From Isoetes taiwanensis (lineage: Eukaryota; Streptophyta; Lycopodiopsida; Isoetales; Isoetaceae): a stretch of 64,000 nt of DNA. Shown here in pieces: positions 43,363-54,899 of this stretch (within the stretch, counting starts at the first letter, position 1; each line of letters begins with the position of its first letter). The position numbers and the translations under genes were made by a program. The notes beneath the pieces were generated by a model. The model was not told the origin of the DNA. It did no database searches and saw nothing but the letters and a program-made list of their open reading frames with translations. The stretch covers positions 6,576,109 to 6,640,108 of the forward strand of contig JAJEKV010000004.1 in the NCBI GenBank assembly GCA_021234155.1. The letters run 5' to 3'.

Positions 43363-45320
43363 TTATTGCTTCTGATCAGTTCATTTTGCAAAGTAAATCC
43401 TTTCTGGTCTACAGGGTCTCCAGGCCTCTGATGTAATAGGAATGGGCACTATCTATGGCCTTGGTGGCGAGTTTGATTCCGCTACATAGAAATTTTCTCT
43501 CTATGAGGCTATTTATGATTTAATAGACATTTTGTAACATATGGCAAGCAAGAAATCAATGTCAATGGCCTCTATGTATGGCGCTAACAGCCAGTTTAAT
43601 GGTCTTCAAGATGGAAATTACTAATATTTACATTTTCAAGATTAGAAAAAGCAAATATCTAGTGTCAACAAAAATCCTCCTTTGAGGCCATTTTAATTGA
43701 CATTAATAATGAAAGATCTACCATTTAATATACATTAATAAGTAAGGCAGGGGATGATTGAAAACTATAACTCTTACCTTGGTGAAATTTTAAGCAAGAT
43801 AAAAATGGAAGTCAAACAGAGAATGAAGTCCACCTTCTTCACGACTTCTTGCAGATACGGGTTGACTATGTACTCTGAAAAATAAAAGGGATGTTTAGCA
43901 TTCAACTCATGCAATCAGGCACAAAATTTAGCAACCCACCATAGAGAATTTGGCAACTTAGCCAGGTGCCTTCCAACAATGAGAGTTTTGATGGAGTTTA
44001 ATCAGGAAATTTGAAGAGGCAGATGGAGAAAGCTCATGTCTAACGGAGAATGCTCATGTCTGAGTATACTAACCTTGTTAGAATGCCATCATGGTCCACA
44101 TAGTCCCTTCAACAAATTCTCTTGAAGCGTTGATCCTATGCTTGTGCCATATGTTAAATATGTCTAAAAATAAAAGGTAAATGTAAGTGGTCATATGTTT
44201 AAGTCATTCAAGTGGCTCATTTGAAATAAATAATGGAATAACTTACGGTGAGGCCTTCAAAATAGAAAATTGAGCTCACACGTACCTAGGTGTATAAAGG
44301 CACCGAAATGGGCATGGCCATTTATATAGGTGAAATCATTAGAGTTAGACGATGACTTTGACAAATAAACACCATAGTTCCAAACATTCCCCTTACCTAA
44401 AGATTGTTTTGTAGTTTCGATACCATGTATGTGCCAAATGTTAACAGTATACGAAAAAATGTGTAAAGCAAGTGGCCACATGTTTGATGACATACAAATG
44501 GCATATTTGAAGTAAATAAACATGAGGTCTTAAAACCCACGGTGTCGACAATTACATCACAACAATTAGAACTCTGGAGCAGTAGAATGCAGCCTAGGCC
44601 AGCCTAGCACCTATACAAATTTAGAGTTTAATTTCATTACAAAGGCAAAATGCAGAGTTTGCTCAAGCTTAGCATTTGATTCTCTTATAGGCCAACGTAA
44701 ACCAGGTATTTAAAAAACTTCCGATTCTAGATTAAGGAGATTCTAAGGATGCTTTCCAATGAAAACTCTAATTCAAAATAGAGTCTTCTGTCAAATATGA
44801 ATAACAAAAATGAAAATCAGGTGCATGGGCCTGTGCGTTGAATTGAAATTTTGATTCGAATACAAAAGACTCAAGTCTTGGACTCACAGGATGTCGGCCG
44901 AAACAGAGACCTTTTTTTTTCCTTCTTTCAAGCTCAAATTGCTCGATTCCATGCTTCCATTTATATAACTAGCCCCAAGTGATCTGTGAAGGAATCTTGC
45001 CACAGCATAACAATATCATGTGGGGCTTTTTGTCTCTGAAATCCAGCTGCCCCGAAGAAGCCTTTGGAAAATTGCTCCCACAAAGGCGCCAGAAGCAGCA
45101 CAACATGCTACATATGGGCATTTTAAACTAATTTACTGCTAGATATAAGAGTTCTTTGTAGCCCAGATGCAGAAGTATTGTGCCCCTTTCTGAAAGCGGC
45201 CTGTAGCCAAGAGCGTTTCCATCTTTGCTGGAATTGAGATCTAAATTTTGGACGTAAAAATTTGAAGAACCCCGTAATGAAATCTAAAATTTCCTGTCAG
45301 TGAGAGGCTCACAGTTGCCT
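43363..45320. other. Spacer with a diverged duplication
   Basis: AT-rich, without a gene. A block near 44135-44250 (TGTGCCATATGTTAAAT...AAGTGG.CATATGTTT) recurs diverged at 44410-44525, a tandem duplication with a period of about 270 bp. Confidence 0.4.
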
Positions 45321-45324
45321 TCTT

Positions 45325-45940
45325 ATAGTCTTCTGTAATAGTCATTCTTATTGGGCTGTTTAAATGCAGCAGTTTTTACAGCACCCAACTGCACATTTTC
45401 ACATGCAACAAACAGAGTAGCATGTCCATTTGGGTTCGATGCCTTCATTTTGATGTTCATGTCAGCAACCAAACTGGTAAGATTAGAATCTGAGACTAAA
45501 AATGTGAAATTCTTGATTTGTGCATTATCTGCTACAATGACAGGGGATTTTGGATGCAGGGCAATGAAAATTATAAGCCCACATTCTCTGCAATTATTTC
45601 TATCCTCTGCAATCTTCTTGAAAGGGGCAAACATCCTAGGCATGTGATCACGATTATTATCATAATTAGACTGACTCTGGTCATTTTCCTGCTCAAGATT
45701 CTGATTAATCTTTTCATGGCGAATGGAAGCAATGCTATTTGAGCGAGAAACCGAAAGCTTACCTGATAATCTGCCCAAGGTTGCCTTTAGTTTACCAGAA
45801 CCCTTGAGGATGCTCATTCTAAGCGATTCAAGCCTTTTGGACTGCTGGGCTTTGGAACAAATATAGTATCTGCCAAGCAAATCAACGCTTTCTATATCCA
45901 TGTCTGTGCGTGAGCCAGAGCAGCATTGCGGATCCATCAT
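45325..45940 (-). CDS. LEA_2/NHL-like protein
   Basis: An intact 204-residue frame from two adjacent ATG codons (45940, 45937). The first 85 residues are basic and serine-rich, without a clear transmembrane helix. GLIIFIALHPKSPVIVADNA, followed by QIKNFTFLVSDSNLTSLVAD and MNIKMKASNPNG, matches the start of the LEA_2 domain of NDR1/HIN1-like proteins (RPK.P.F....I..F, then N-L....L....NPN). The domain then ends about 60-100 residues early and the usual membrane anchor is weak, so this may be a truncated gene or pseudogene. NHL proteins act at the plasma membrane in defence. Confidence 0.5.
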
Positions 45941-47166
45941 TCTTGTGCTTCAAAACGCTGCCGGAGTAACTGGTAATGAAAGATTTGCTGGATGTTGGAT
46001 TTAGACACAATTTTACCTTATAAGGCCAAGAATTTGAGGCATCTTGAAGCAGAGGATTCGAAGCATCTTGAAGCAAGGCTGTCTGACTCAACTTCAAATA
46101 CAGGTAAAGATATTCGCAGATGGATTTTCATCTTTGTGCTAAATCCGGTCTCCAGATCTGTGTTTATCTAAAATGGAACCAGCCCAAAAGAAAAAATGTG
46201 CAAAATCTGGCCTTCTCTGCCGAAGGATCATATTGAATGCAAAATTAATAGCTGGGTCTGATCTACTAAGCATTCTTACCTTCATTCCGTCACAAATTTC
46301 AATCTTTGGAGCAATTTTTGGAGCAGGTTTGGCATTCAGCTTGTAGGCAGTTCATGTTCCTAGGGAAGTAATTCGGATTCTGGCTGCAACGGCTGGCTGG
46401 GATGATGAGACTCTGCCTCAGAATATGATAAACCCACAGAAAACACCAAGGATTCCAAGTTCCAACCATTCCGGCATCAATTGCAGAAACACCAAAGATT
46501 CCAATCATTCCGGCATCAATTGCAGGCTCTAATGGGCAGCAAGGATTTTATATAACTCCAACCGGGCTATTCTGACATCCACCGTACGCTTTAATGGGGA
46601 AATTAATATGTGCCATGGAAGCAAAAGCTCTAAATCGCACCCATAAAATTTTATTTTACTCTGTTCGCGGAGCACTTTAAATCAAAGCTTGAAATTAAAG
46701 CTAGCAAAAGGTTTATCTTATTTAAACACGGAGATTGGCGACGGCGGTCTTAGCATAAGCGTCAATCAAAGGGCTTTGATCGCCGGACCATGAGCTCAGC
46801 CAAGGGTTTGGGCTATGGGAGCTCGTTGCCGGAAACAAACGCTCTTGTAGCCCATGACCTATTGGTCATTACATCCATGTTTATATTACAGCGCCGGTGG
46901 CGTCTCTGCAGAAGCTGCAGAAGCTGTGTTTAGGCGGCCCAAAGAGGTTGCTATTCAAGGGTTGCCTTGCATTCGTGCCGGAAATCAATATCCGGTTCCA
47001 AAAGTGGACATTTTGGAATTTTTTTGTTGACATTTGGAACCCCAAAGGTGAGGAAGTAATTTTATATGTAGTAAGATAAATACCTATATTATACTGCCAC
47101 GCCACTAGTACATGTTGACTATGACGATATGTACCCGACCTCGACAAGGGGTTGTACCATGGGGTA
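45941..47166. other. Spacer upstream of the LEA_2-like gene
   Basis: Contains a short direct repeat (CATCTTGAAGCA(G)AGG.TTCGAAG, 46040-46080) and an exon-like frame, VASLQKLQKLCLGGPKRLL, from 46897 to 47048 that runs into a GTGAGG donor-like site. I cannot assign it. Two diverged copies of TATATTATA(C/T)TGCCACGC are at 47086 and 47203. Confidence 0.35.
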
Positions 47167-48626
47167 TGTGACGTTCTAGCATAATATATGGTACAAATAT
47201 GTATATTATATTGCCACGCTACTCGTACATGTCACCTTGATGACATCTACTTGGAAACCATTAAGGGTTGCACCCTAGGGGCAACCTCTTATTTTGCACA
47301 TGTCTATAAACATATGCATTTAACCTTTTTGCTACATGGCAAAACCCCATATGTCCTTTTAGCCCTAACCCTAAAAGGTCATGTAAAAGGAACAAAAGGG
47401 GAAACCCTAAACCTTTTCCATGTTTGCATTTTGGCTTCCTTGAGCCATTCGGGTCAAGCTAAGATGCTAATTCGCATTGCCAGACGTCGTCAAGCCGCCT
47501 TTGTACAACAGATCCTCCAGGTTCAGTCGCCTTCGACCCAAGCAAAGGTATGGATGCGATTCGAGGTGCAGGAGCAAACCAGCAGGGTTAGCATGTTAGA
47601 TTAGCCTTAGGAGCCTTATAGATTCTGAGATCACAAGCCCTAACAAAGGAACCTAACCATGTCTATTCAGGTAGATAGATTAGATGTTATCATGTATTTC
47701 AGTTCTATGTGATGATGTTCTATTCTATACGCACTCCTGTGTATTGGAAAGGGGGGTAGCGACTCTAAATGCTTCGGTAGTTGATGTATCTAGATAGCCT
47801 CATTAATTCCCAATTAATGCGGCATGTGCATAAGAGAGCCCGCCTGGCTGTGGGTGGCGAGGCTAGACCGGTGGATAAGGAGGACATGTCCCATTGCAGA
47901 TCGATCCCTCCGGTGTGTAAAGCCTACCAGGGATCTTAGCGGGCTAGGCCTAATGGCTTGCCACTGCGTACGGGCAAGGCATGGGCTCGACACCTCTTGA
48001 GTGATGTGTCACCTTCAATGAGGTTCAAGTCGTAGACGGGCAGTGGCTCTCTAGCTGCCTGTGATAGGCATGCATACCTCTGGAGGGAGTGATCTCCTCC
48101 TGCCTCATCGGGACTGGGGAGATGAAACCCAGGAGTAGCCCCCTTGGATATGCACCTGGCAGGCTACAGTCCAGTCCCAAGACTTATCAGCCTATTCTGC
48201 AAAGTATGCACAGGAGGGGCGGATGGAGAGGACTACCCAACAGCCATGTTCCTATGCCAGCCCAATCTATTGACATGAATTCTGCAATGACCTCTGGAGA
48301 CCCAGGCCGTCAGTCCATACCCCTTGAGTCTGAGCCTTGGGTAGGATCTCCCCCATGATGATGTTGTTGATGTGCTTATACATGTGTGCTATGGTGAGCC
48401 ACCCTTCGAGATGGAGTTATTATATTTTATGTCATGTGCTCGTGTTTATTTACGCTTCCACAGCTAGGACGGTCTCGAGGGAAGATGGGATAAATAACAC
48501 GTCGATTCTTCCTCATCGATTCCTTGCCAAGGGATTGATGTCAGGTTCTGTCAACTTGGTTGTCAGAGGGATGAACTCCGGCTTATGATATAATGGAAGC
48601 ATCGTAGACGAAGTAGGGGACGTCAC
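47167..48626 (+). repeat. LTR, TGTGACGTTC family (about 1.46 kb)
   Basis: Starts TGTGACGTTCTAGCATAATA and ends GGGGACGTCACA. Contains the family blocks CTCCTGCCTCATCGGG and GGGGCGGATGGAGAGGACTA shared, in inverse, with other LTRs here. A primer site follows immediately. Confidence 0.65.
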
Positions 48627-48627
48627 A

Positions 48628-48639
48628 GTGGTATCAGAG
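48628..48639 (+). promoter_or_regulatory. Primer-binding site (tRNA-iMet type)
   Basis: TGGTATCAGAGC, the classic plant LTR element site, 1 bp after the LTR. It is followed by leader sequence, not by gag, which appears only 3.9 kb later. Confidence 0.75.
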
Positions 48640-48858
48640 CATTGATCTTGGTAGACCAAGATCGAGCACTGGCCAATTCCCTGATAGGACTAACAGTAGA
48701 ACTTCAGTCTTGGGGATAACAACCCAAGAAGGAACCTCAAAAATTGGAAGAAAAAAAAATTCCCATCCTTAGAACAATAAGCTAAGATAATGTTAATTAG
48801 GAAAAGAAAAATTAAACACATTAGAGACCTGAAAATTCTGGCCATTAGGGAGTAACCC

Positions 48859-48921
48859 TTCACAGAGTGCGCCAGGACCCTTAGCTAAATTTCAGCTTGA
48901 GGCTCTCGCGCACTGTGTGAG
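48859..48921. terminator. Intergenic hairpin B1
   Basis: TTCACAGAGTGCGC pairs with GCGCACTGTGTGAG; pairing extends weakly into AGGACCC/GGCTCT. CATTAGGG, the first eight bases of the cluster A terminal repeat, occurs 16 bp upstream (48843), possibly by chance. Confidence 0.65.
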
Positions 48922-49069
48922 TGTTTGACCATTATTGAGCTAGAAAGATGCATAATTAGAGTAATCTAATAGTTCAGGGCAGCTTAGAATTTGAATTTAA
49001 GCCAGGAAAACATGTTATAACATTAAGAAACTGCTTAGAAAACTAAAATAGAGCAAAAAAGAGTAACCC

Positions 49070-49133
49070 CTCACAGAGTGCGCTAGGGCCCCCAATCAAA
49101 AATTTAGAATGGGTCTCTCGCGCACTCTATGAG
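49070..49133. terminator. Intergenic hairpin B2
   Basis: CTCACAGAGTGCGC pairs with GCGCACTCTATGAG with two mismatches. 211 bp after B1 and upstream of the first cluster B promoter. Confidence 0.65.
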
Positions 49134-49232
49134 TGGTAGCAGTACTTTTTGTCTAAAAGAACCTAATGTCTTAGTCCAACAAACACTAATGCTTTAAATA
49201 ATGGTATAACATGAAAATTGCAGGTCCAGACC

Positions 49233-49240
49233 TATAAATA
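49233..49240 (+). promoter_or_regulatory. TATA box of the cluster B MARTKQTAR gene
   Basis: TATAAATA, 112 bp upstream of ATG 49345, close to the 93-99 bp seen for the cluster A coiled-coil genes. Confidence 0.6.
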
Positions 49241-49344
49241 GACCCTTAGGGTTCTTCATTCTCACCGTACTCCTCCAGCTTGTTGCTCTCCGACCAAGAA
49301 GGCAATTTTTTGGTGCTCGGAAGGCGATTGCAGTATTTCAAAAT

Positions 49345-50326
49345 ATGGCCCGCACCAAACAGACAGCTCGAGTGGTTATGGAGGACGGATCGACAAGCGT
49401 CCAAGTGCTTGCCACCGATCGAGAGCGAGCCAGAAAACGAAGAGACCCCAAATCCAAACCCGGACCCGTCAAACCCAGAGAACCAGGAGGAGAACGAGCA
49501 AGATCAGAATCAACAAGAGCACGAATAGAATCCTGATCAACAATAGAACCCGAAGAATCATGAGGATGTGGACGAGGAGGACGATAACGAGGAGGACCGT
49601 GCAACAACAGAAGAGTTGGCCTGTCGCATCAAGAAAGTCAACAAGAAGAAGAGGGCAGCCAAAAGAAGGAGACTTGTAGAGAGGGCTTCCCTCTTGAAGC
49701 AGAGGGAAAGACCCAGCTCTCCCGAAGAAACCCCAGAGAAAAACCAAGAGCATGTCCAACAAAGGGGTGAAAATAACAGAGAGGGATCCCGGTAGGCCGG
49801 CATCATCCTTAGAGTCGAATGATGACGCTTGGAGGATTCCCCACCAGACAGAAGGATCGGAACCCTCCAATCCCGATAACCAGGAAGTTGCAGCACCACC
49901 TCCCTACCCGACATGGCCGAAAGCAGCTATAGATCCTAAGAAGGTCAAGCTGGCATGGGAGTCGCATGTACTCAAGCACGAGCGAGAGTACAAGAAGAAG
50001 TTGAGGGAGTACAAGGAATACATGAAGATGTATGAGGTATACTCCAAGTATTACGAAGAAGACAAAGGTGACGTACGTGGAAGGAGGAAGGCCAACAAAA
50101 GATAACACCTTGAAGTCACCCCCCAGAAAGACCTGTACCACCAAAGAAGCCCATGAAGTGGAAGATGGACTCATACTTCACTAAAGCTGCTCGGAAGATT
50201 TTCCAGAGGAGCTATGGACTTTTCAGAACCGCATTTACAAGACTGAACTGTGAGATCTTGCAAGAATTCGACAAGGAGAAGCGAGTAACAGACGACATGT
50301 TGCTTGCCCCCAGCTTAACTCCGTAA
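49345..50326 (+). pseudogene. Second histone H3-tail protein, frameshifted
   Basis: Opens MARTKQTARVVMEDGS, again the H3 tail through R8 but without K9. The first frame stops after 63 residues. Other frames continue coherently: an acidic, proline- and asparagine-rich linker (EPENEETPNPNPDPSNPENQ), a basic coil (KKVNKKKRAAKRRRLVER) and a tyrosine/lysine-rich helix (YKKKLREYKEYMKMYEVYSK). The final segment to TAA 50326 reads DSYFTKAARKIFQRSYGLF, then FTRLNCEILQEFDKEKRVTD. That end has the helix-loop-helix rhythm of a histone fold, with KRVT as in H3 loop 2, but I cannot call it a histone with confidence. About 327 codons across at least three frame changes. Hairpins lie on both sides. Confidence 0.6.
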
Positions 50327-50393
50327 GATAAGTAGGATTCTGCCCTCATACCAAAATTGTGGAGTCATTTAGGACCCAAACAGGAGCCCACCC

Positions 50394-50456
50394 CTCACAG
50401 AGTGCGCCCAGACCTTTAGCAAAAATTTAGAACGGGGCTCTCGTGCACTGCGTGAG
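50394..50456. terminator. Intergenic hairpin B3
   Basis: CTCACAGAGTGCGC pairs with GTGCACTGCGTGAG with two mismatches. It lies 68 bp after the preceding stop, the same place as in cluster A. Confidence 0.7.
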
Positions 50457-50648
50457 TGATCCGAACTAAATAGCCATAACTCACTCAAACTACCTCCAAA
50501 TTAGATGAAATTTATTGCAATAGGATCATTAAGAAGTCCTTTAGATACTCATAAACTTAGACTACCTATCAAATACCTAGTTAGACCTTGAAGTGATAGA
50601 CATATCCAAACCTTAAGGAAAAAAAAATCCACAAATTAGGGTTCCGCC

Positions 50649-50656
50649 TATAAATA
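50649..50656 (+). promoter_or_regulatory. TATA box of the cluster B X gene
   Basis: TATAAATA, 119 bp upstream of ATG 50768. Confidence 0.55.
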
Positions 50657-50767
50657 TGATGACGACCCTCATTTGCATCCCACAGTCTCACTCCTCACTC
50701 CAAGGCGATTTTCCTGCTTACAGAGGCACTTGCATATTTGTTTGTTAACCCCATCCATAGCCGCACC

Positions 50768-52292
50768 ATGGCCACTTCTTCATTAAGGCGATGGTACAGT
50801 GCCATTGCTCATGTGGCAGAGGCCGATATCAATTCTGTCTTCACTGTCTTCCAGAAGGAGATTGATATAGGGATGGTACCATAAATGCCGCACCATTCTA
50901 CTAAGACATCATGAAAGAGTTCCAAGCCAAGATAGGTCCCTCATTGGTTTAACTTCCCCCACTGGCGTAGGGTACTTTTTGCATCTAGAACAACCCTTCG
51001 AGCTGCATCGAGTGATGTTTCAAACATCGACAAGTATTTAGAAAATAGAGCTGCTCGCATGCCTGATTATATGACCATATCCATAAACAAGAAGAGATAC
51101 TTCTCGTACACTGCTGTTGTAGCCATCTTCTCGTCCCATAGAGCCCAAACTCAAATAGGAGAACCCTCCACAATGGACATAAAACCCACTGCCTCAGCAG
51201 CAGAAGAGCAGCTGCTCTTAGAGTACGAAGGGTCAGAATAGGAGGAGGAGGAAGAAGGCGAATAAGGCTACGACATCGAAGACCGCATCAACATCGACCC
51301 TATCCAATTAATAGCAACAAGCAGAACCAGGTCTTCAAGGCTTTGATGAAGGCTTGAGGATGACAAGGACAGCTCTCCCGCTCGGTTTAGGCATCACCAG
51401 CCTAACCACGGTCATCATCGAAGGCCAAAAGTATCTCCTATTGCACGACATAAAGAACCTCTCAGAGTGCAGAGAAAAAGGGTACATAATGGACGAGCTC
51501 TTACACCTCCTATGCCAACAGCCCAATCTCGATGACTTGATCGACCAGGAAACGCAAGACTTCCCTATCAGCATCAGGGAAGCCCACACCTATATCGGGC
51601 AGTCATCGTCCGACATCGAAGCCTACAACAATATTCAGCAGATGATGACACAACAAAAGCTGCCTTGGAGGAAGAATTCATTGCCATCAAAGAACGGATG
51701 GGCATTCGGGGCAAGACGACGAGCACACTCCTGCCTAACTCTTCATCAGCGGCGCCAACCAGGGCCGAAAGAGGTAGGATCAACTTGACCTCCTTCCGCA
51801 GATTATAGGGACCTGACAGCAGTATCGGTGGACGAGCACTCTGGGAGGCACGGGGTTGGCATCAGAACCGGAGAAGAGGCAGGAGAGGGAGGACATGACA
51901 AGGCCCTCAGGTTCTACCTTCCGCTCCTCATCGATAGAAGGATAGCAGTGATACATCCGCAGTTCAGCCCACGGGGAGAAGAAGGGGTGTTCATGTTCAT
52001 TGCCCTCTCGGGATTTGGTAGACATGCTCGAATGCCTCAAAACATCGGCCACATCATACTGGTGAAGAGGACAATAGCCCTGAGCATCTTCGACTTCGCA
52101 GTCCCATACAAATGTCAGGACATATTAGCCGTCACTGCGGCCTATATGTTGGATCGAAGAGTGGAAGATTCGGTAACGGCATTGCAAGGTGGTATGCCCA
52201 TTAATATTCTCGGGAACTTGGGACGTACGGTTGGTACAGCCCAAGTGAAGTTCTTGGAAGACCACTCGGCATATCGAAGATTCCAAGAATAG
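50768..52292 (+). pseudogene. Protein X homologue, degraded
   Basis: Starts MATSSLRRWYSAIAHVAEAD and soon meets stops. Later pieces in the same frame include RMPDYMTISINKKRYFSYTA and an acidic run, LLLEYEGSE then EEEEEGE, broken by TAG/TAA. In other frames it continues TTVIIEGQKYLLLHDIKNLS (from about 51408) and FYLPLLIDRRIAVIHPQFSP, then RGEEGVFMFIALSGFGRHAR (to 52292). These match protein X of cluster A in the same order: acidic tract, EGK/QYLLL.DI, FSP(K/R)G.E.V. At least two stops and two frame changes make it a pseudogene. It preserves a longer N-terminus than the annotated X of cluster A. Confidence 0.65.
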
Positions 52293-52539
52293 ACAAAAAT
52301 TTCCTCTCTATTAGTCATTGTAATAAATATTATATCTTATGAATATATTTGTTTGCATTATGAATGTTCTTTGATATATTTTGTGCCCACAACTATATCA
52401 TCAAACAACCAAACAAACAAAAGCTAATAATAAGAGAGCAATCTAATGTGTATGCAGCTAGAGGACCCAGGAACGTAGAGCAAAATTGACACCCTCAGGA
52501 AGAGCAAACCCCCGCAAGACAATTTCAACCAAGGAACCT

Positions 52540-53877
52540 ATTCCAAGCATTTGAAGCACCAACCCTAGATGAGAAGATATCCCAGATGAGATTGGATATC
52601 CAGGAGATAAGATCTTTACTGGCAGGAAGGGCAGTAATTGCACCAGACCAGAATGTCCAGCTACCCCAAACACCTGCTGACAGAACAGACAAGGCAAGGA
52701 AGAGAAATCGGAGAAGAAGATCCCCCAGCACGGATTCCTCCAATACCAGTTCTGTCTCTGACTCAGAATCAGAAGAGCAGGATAACGATCGGCAGGATTG
52801 CAGGGAAGGTCATAAACCATGATAAAGGTAGGAACGGGGCCAACTATCAGAAGCAAATCGACTCTGCACTGAGCAATGTGTGGAAAGCTAGGAAGTTAGA
52901 ATAGTTCTCAGGAGATAACAGGTCAAGAATGGAAGCCGAGGCTTGGTTGGATGAGATGAGAGAGTATGGGAATGCTTATGGCATGAAAGATAAGGACAAG
53001 GGCAGAATAGCGACAACCAACCTCAAGGGAGCGGCCAGAATTTGGTTGAAAGGTTATGCCGACATGGGTTAAGCATGGATAGCTGCAGATTCAAGAAGTT
53101 CTCCAAGGCATTTAAGCGTCACTACATGGCGAGGGAATACAAGGCTCTATGTGCCAAAGTTGAGCGAAAGATATGCAGTAGGGGGGTATATTGAAAGCTT
53201 GAATGAGGAGATCAGGAAGCTTGTGAGAGCTATCAACCCCAGAACAATTTTAGAAGCAAAGTCCAATGCCGTGAGTTTACAAGGAACAGGTCCCCAAAGC
53301 AGTGGACAAAAGCAGGAGTACTATCAGGACAAGGGGAAAGTTACTGAAAGCTACAGTCCAAGAGCAACAAGCCCGGCAGCTGCTAGAATTCAGTACAATG
53401 CAAACAATAGAAAGCAAGGGAATGCAAATTTTAAAAAGCAGGACAAAAAGCAGGTCAGCTTCAAGGACAAAGAGCAAGCGGGTGGTTCAAACTACTCCAA
53501 AGTAGTGAAGCAGTTCTTGCAGTCCATCTCGAAGGAGAAGAGACAAGAATGTATAGAAAAGCAGTTGTACTTCAGGTGCTTCCAACTGGGACATCAAACA
53601 CACAACTGTCCTTTTGTGATGAATGCGGCACTAGAAGAGCTAGGAGGATGGAAGACACCACCGGAGAACGACGATGAAGATGTTTGCGACTACATCCAGG
53701 GTGATTGCCACATCTTTGCTGCCGTTGACTCTGAGAAAGCAGAGAGCCAATACCAGGTCATCTCAACAATAAGGAAAGTCAAAGCCAAGTCCTTCGTAGT
53801 GTTGATAGACACGGGGAGCACCCATAATTTTGCTTTGCCAAGGATGGTAGAGTTGTTGAAGCTGAAGCCTTTGAAGT
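52540..53877 (+). pseudogene. Ty3/gypsy Gag and protease
   Basis: FQAFEAPTLDEKISQMRLDI starts a Gag linker rich in RS/SDS residues. EAEAWLDEMREYGNAYGMKD and RIATTNLKGAARIWLKGYAD are the Gag core. YFRCFQLGHQTHNC is a zinc knuckle that has lost its first cysteine (Y for C). FVVLIDTGSTHNFALPRMVE is the aspartic protease site. Frame changes near 52800 and 53130. It stops abruptly at 53877, where an LTR begins. Same family as 31.3-32.3 kb. Confidence 0.75.
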
Positions 53878-54893
53878 TGTGACGCTCCCAGAATCTATAC
53901 GATGCTCCCATCATATAAATATGGGAATTCCCCTCCCATGGCGACCACATCGCCATGGTAAGGACCACTTGGGATGGCCAAGTGTCCGGGCGAGGTACAC
54001 GGAGGTGTCATTCGTCCCACGTCCTCTATGGAAAATCCTATACAGCGGAAGCATACATATACGTTAGCATACAACAATCACGCTAAAATAATATACCACC
54101 ACGAAGGGTGGCCCATCCATCATCATCAACGAAAAGATAATACAACCATAATAACATGAACTAACACCATGACAAGGTGCTACCCTGGGCTCAGACTCCA
54201 AGGGGTCAACCCACGGTCAATTCCTCAAGATATCAACAGACGGAAGCATAACATGGCGTTGGCTGGCATAAGACAATGGCTAGGGTAGTCCACTCCATCC
54301 GCCCCTCTTGTGCACACTTTGCAGATAGGCTGAATCATGCTATGACGTGCTTGTAGCCCTCCGGAGACACAATCCAAGGAATCACCCTACGGGACTACTC
54401 TGGGTTACATCTCCCCAGTCCGATGAGGCAGATCAGAGAGGCGTCTCCTTCCCGAGCATGACGGATCCCTGGGTGTACTAGAGAACACGTGCTCCCTCAG
54501 TGACCCCCGCATCCGTACCCGACTTACTCCCCTAAATCTAACGGTCGGCTCACCAGCCCGTTCGAGTCCAAGGCATCCATATAGGCACGTCTCCCTAGAC
54601 CCAGGGAGTGTCAGACCCATACCCGGCCCACACACAGTGATCAGCTATAAACCTAGCATACTGTAGGAGTCCTGTAGCCACGCTAGGCAAGACCCCACCC
54701 CCGATTCACCATCTCGTTATCTGGTGCTGAACCACATCATAGCATCCTCAGCCAGGTTGGCTCTTGTGCACAGGCCACATTTATTTTGTATTAAGGGGTC
54801 TAGCTAGAGACATCTCTATTGCTAAGAGGCTTTCAGGTCTCTACCCTTCCCTTAATCCCAATACACGGAGGAAGCAGAAAGAAAAGATATAAA
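53878..54893 (+). repeat. LTR, TGTGACGCTCCC family
   Basis: Starts TGTGACGCTCCCAGAATC inside the protease gene. Shares CATCTCCCCAG..CCGATGAGGCAG and GTGCACACTTTGCAGATAGG with the LTRs at 15.9 and 29.9 kb. The right end is placed near 54893 where Tat-like coding sequence begins; that border is uncertain. Confidence 0.6.
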
Positions 54894-54899
54894 CACTAT

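Noticed and set aside
47360-47385. Second telomere-like repeat (CCCTAACCCTAA)
   Set aside because: Only two units within an LTR; too short to mean anything.
49345-49536. Canonical host histone H3 gene
   Set aside because: Only the first eight residues after Met match H3; the next residues and the rest of the frame do not.
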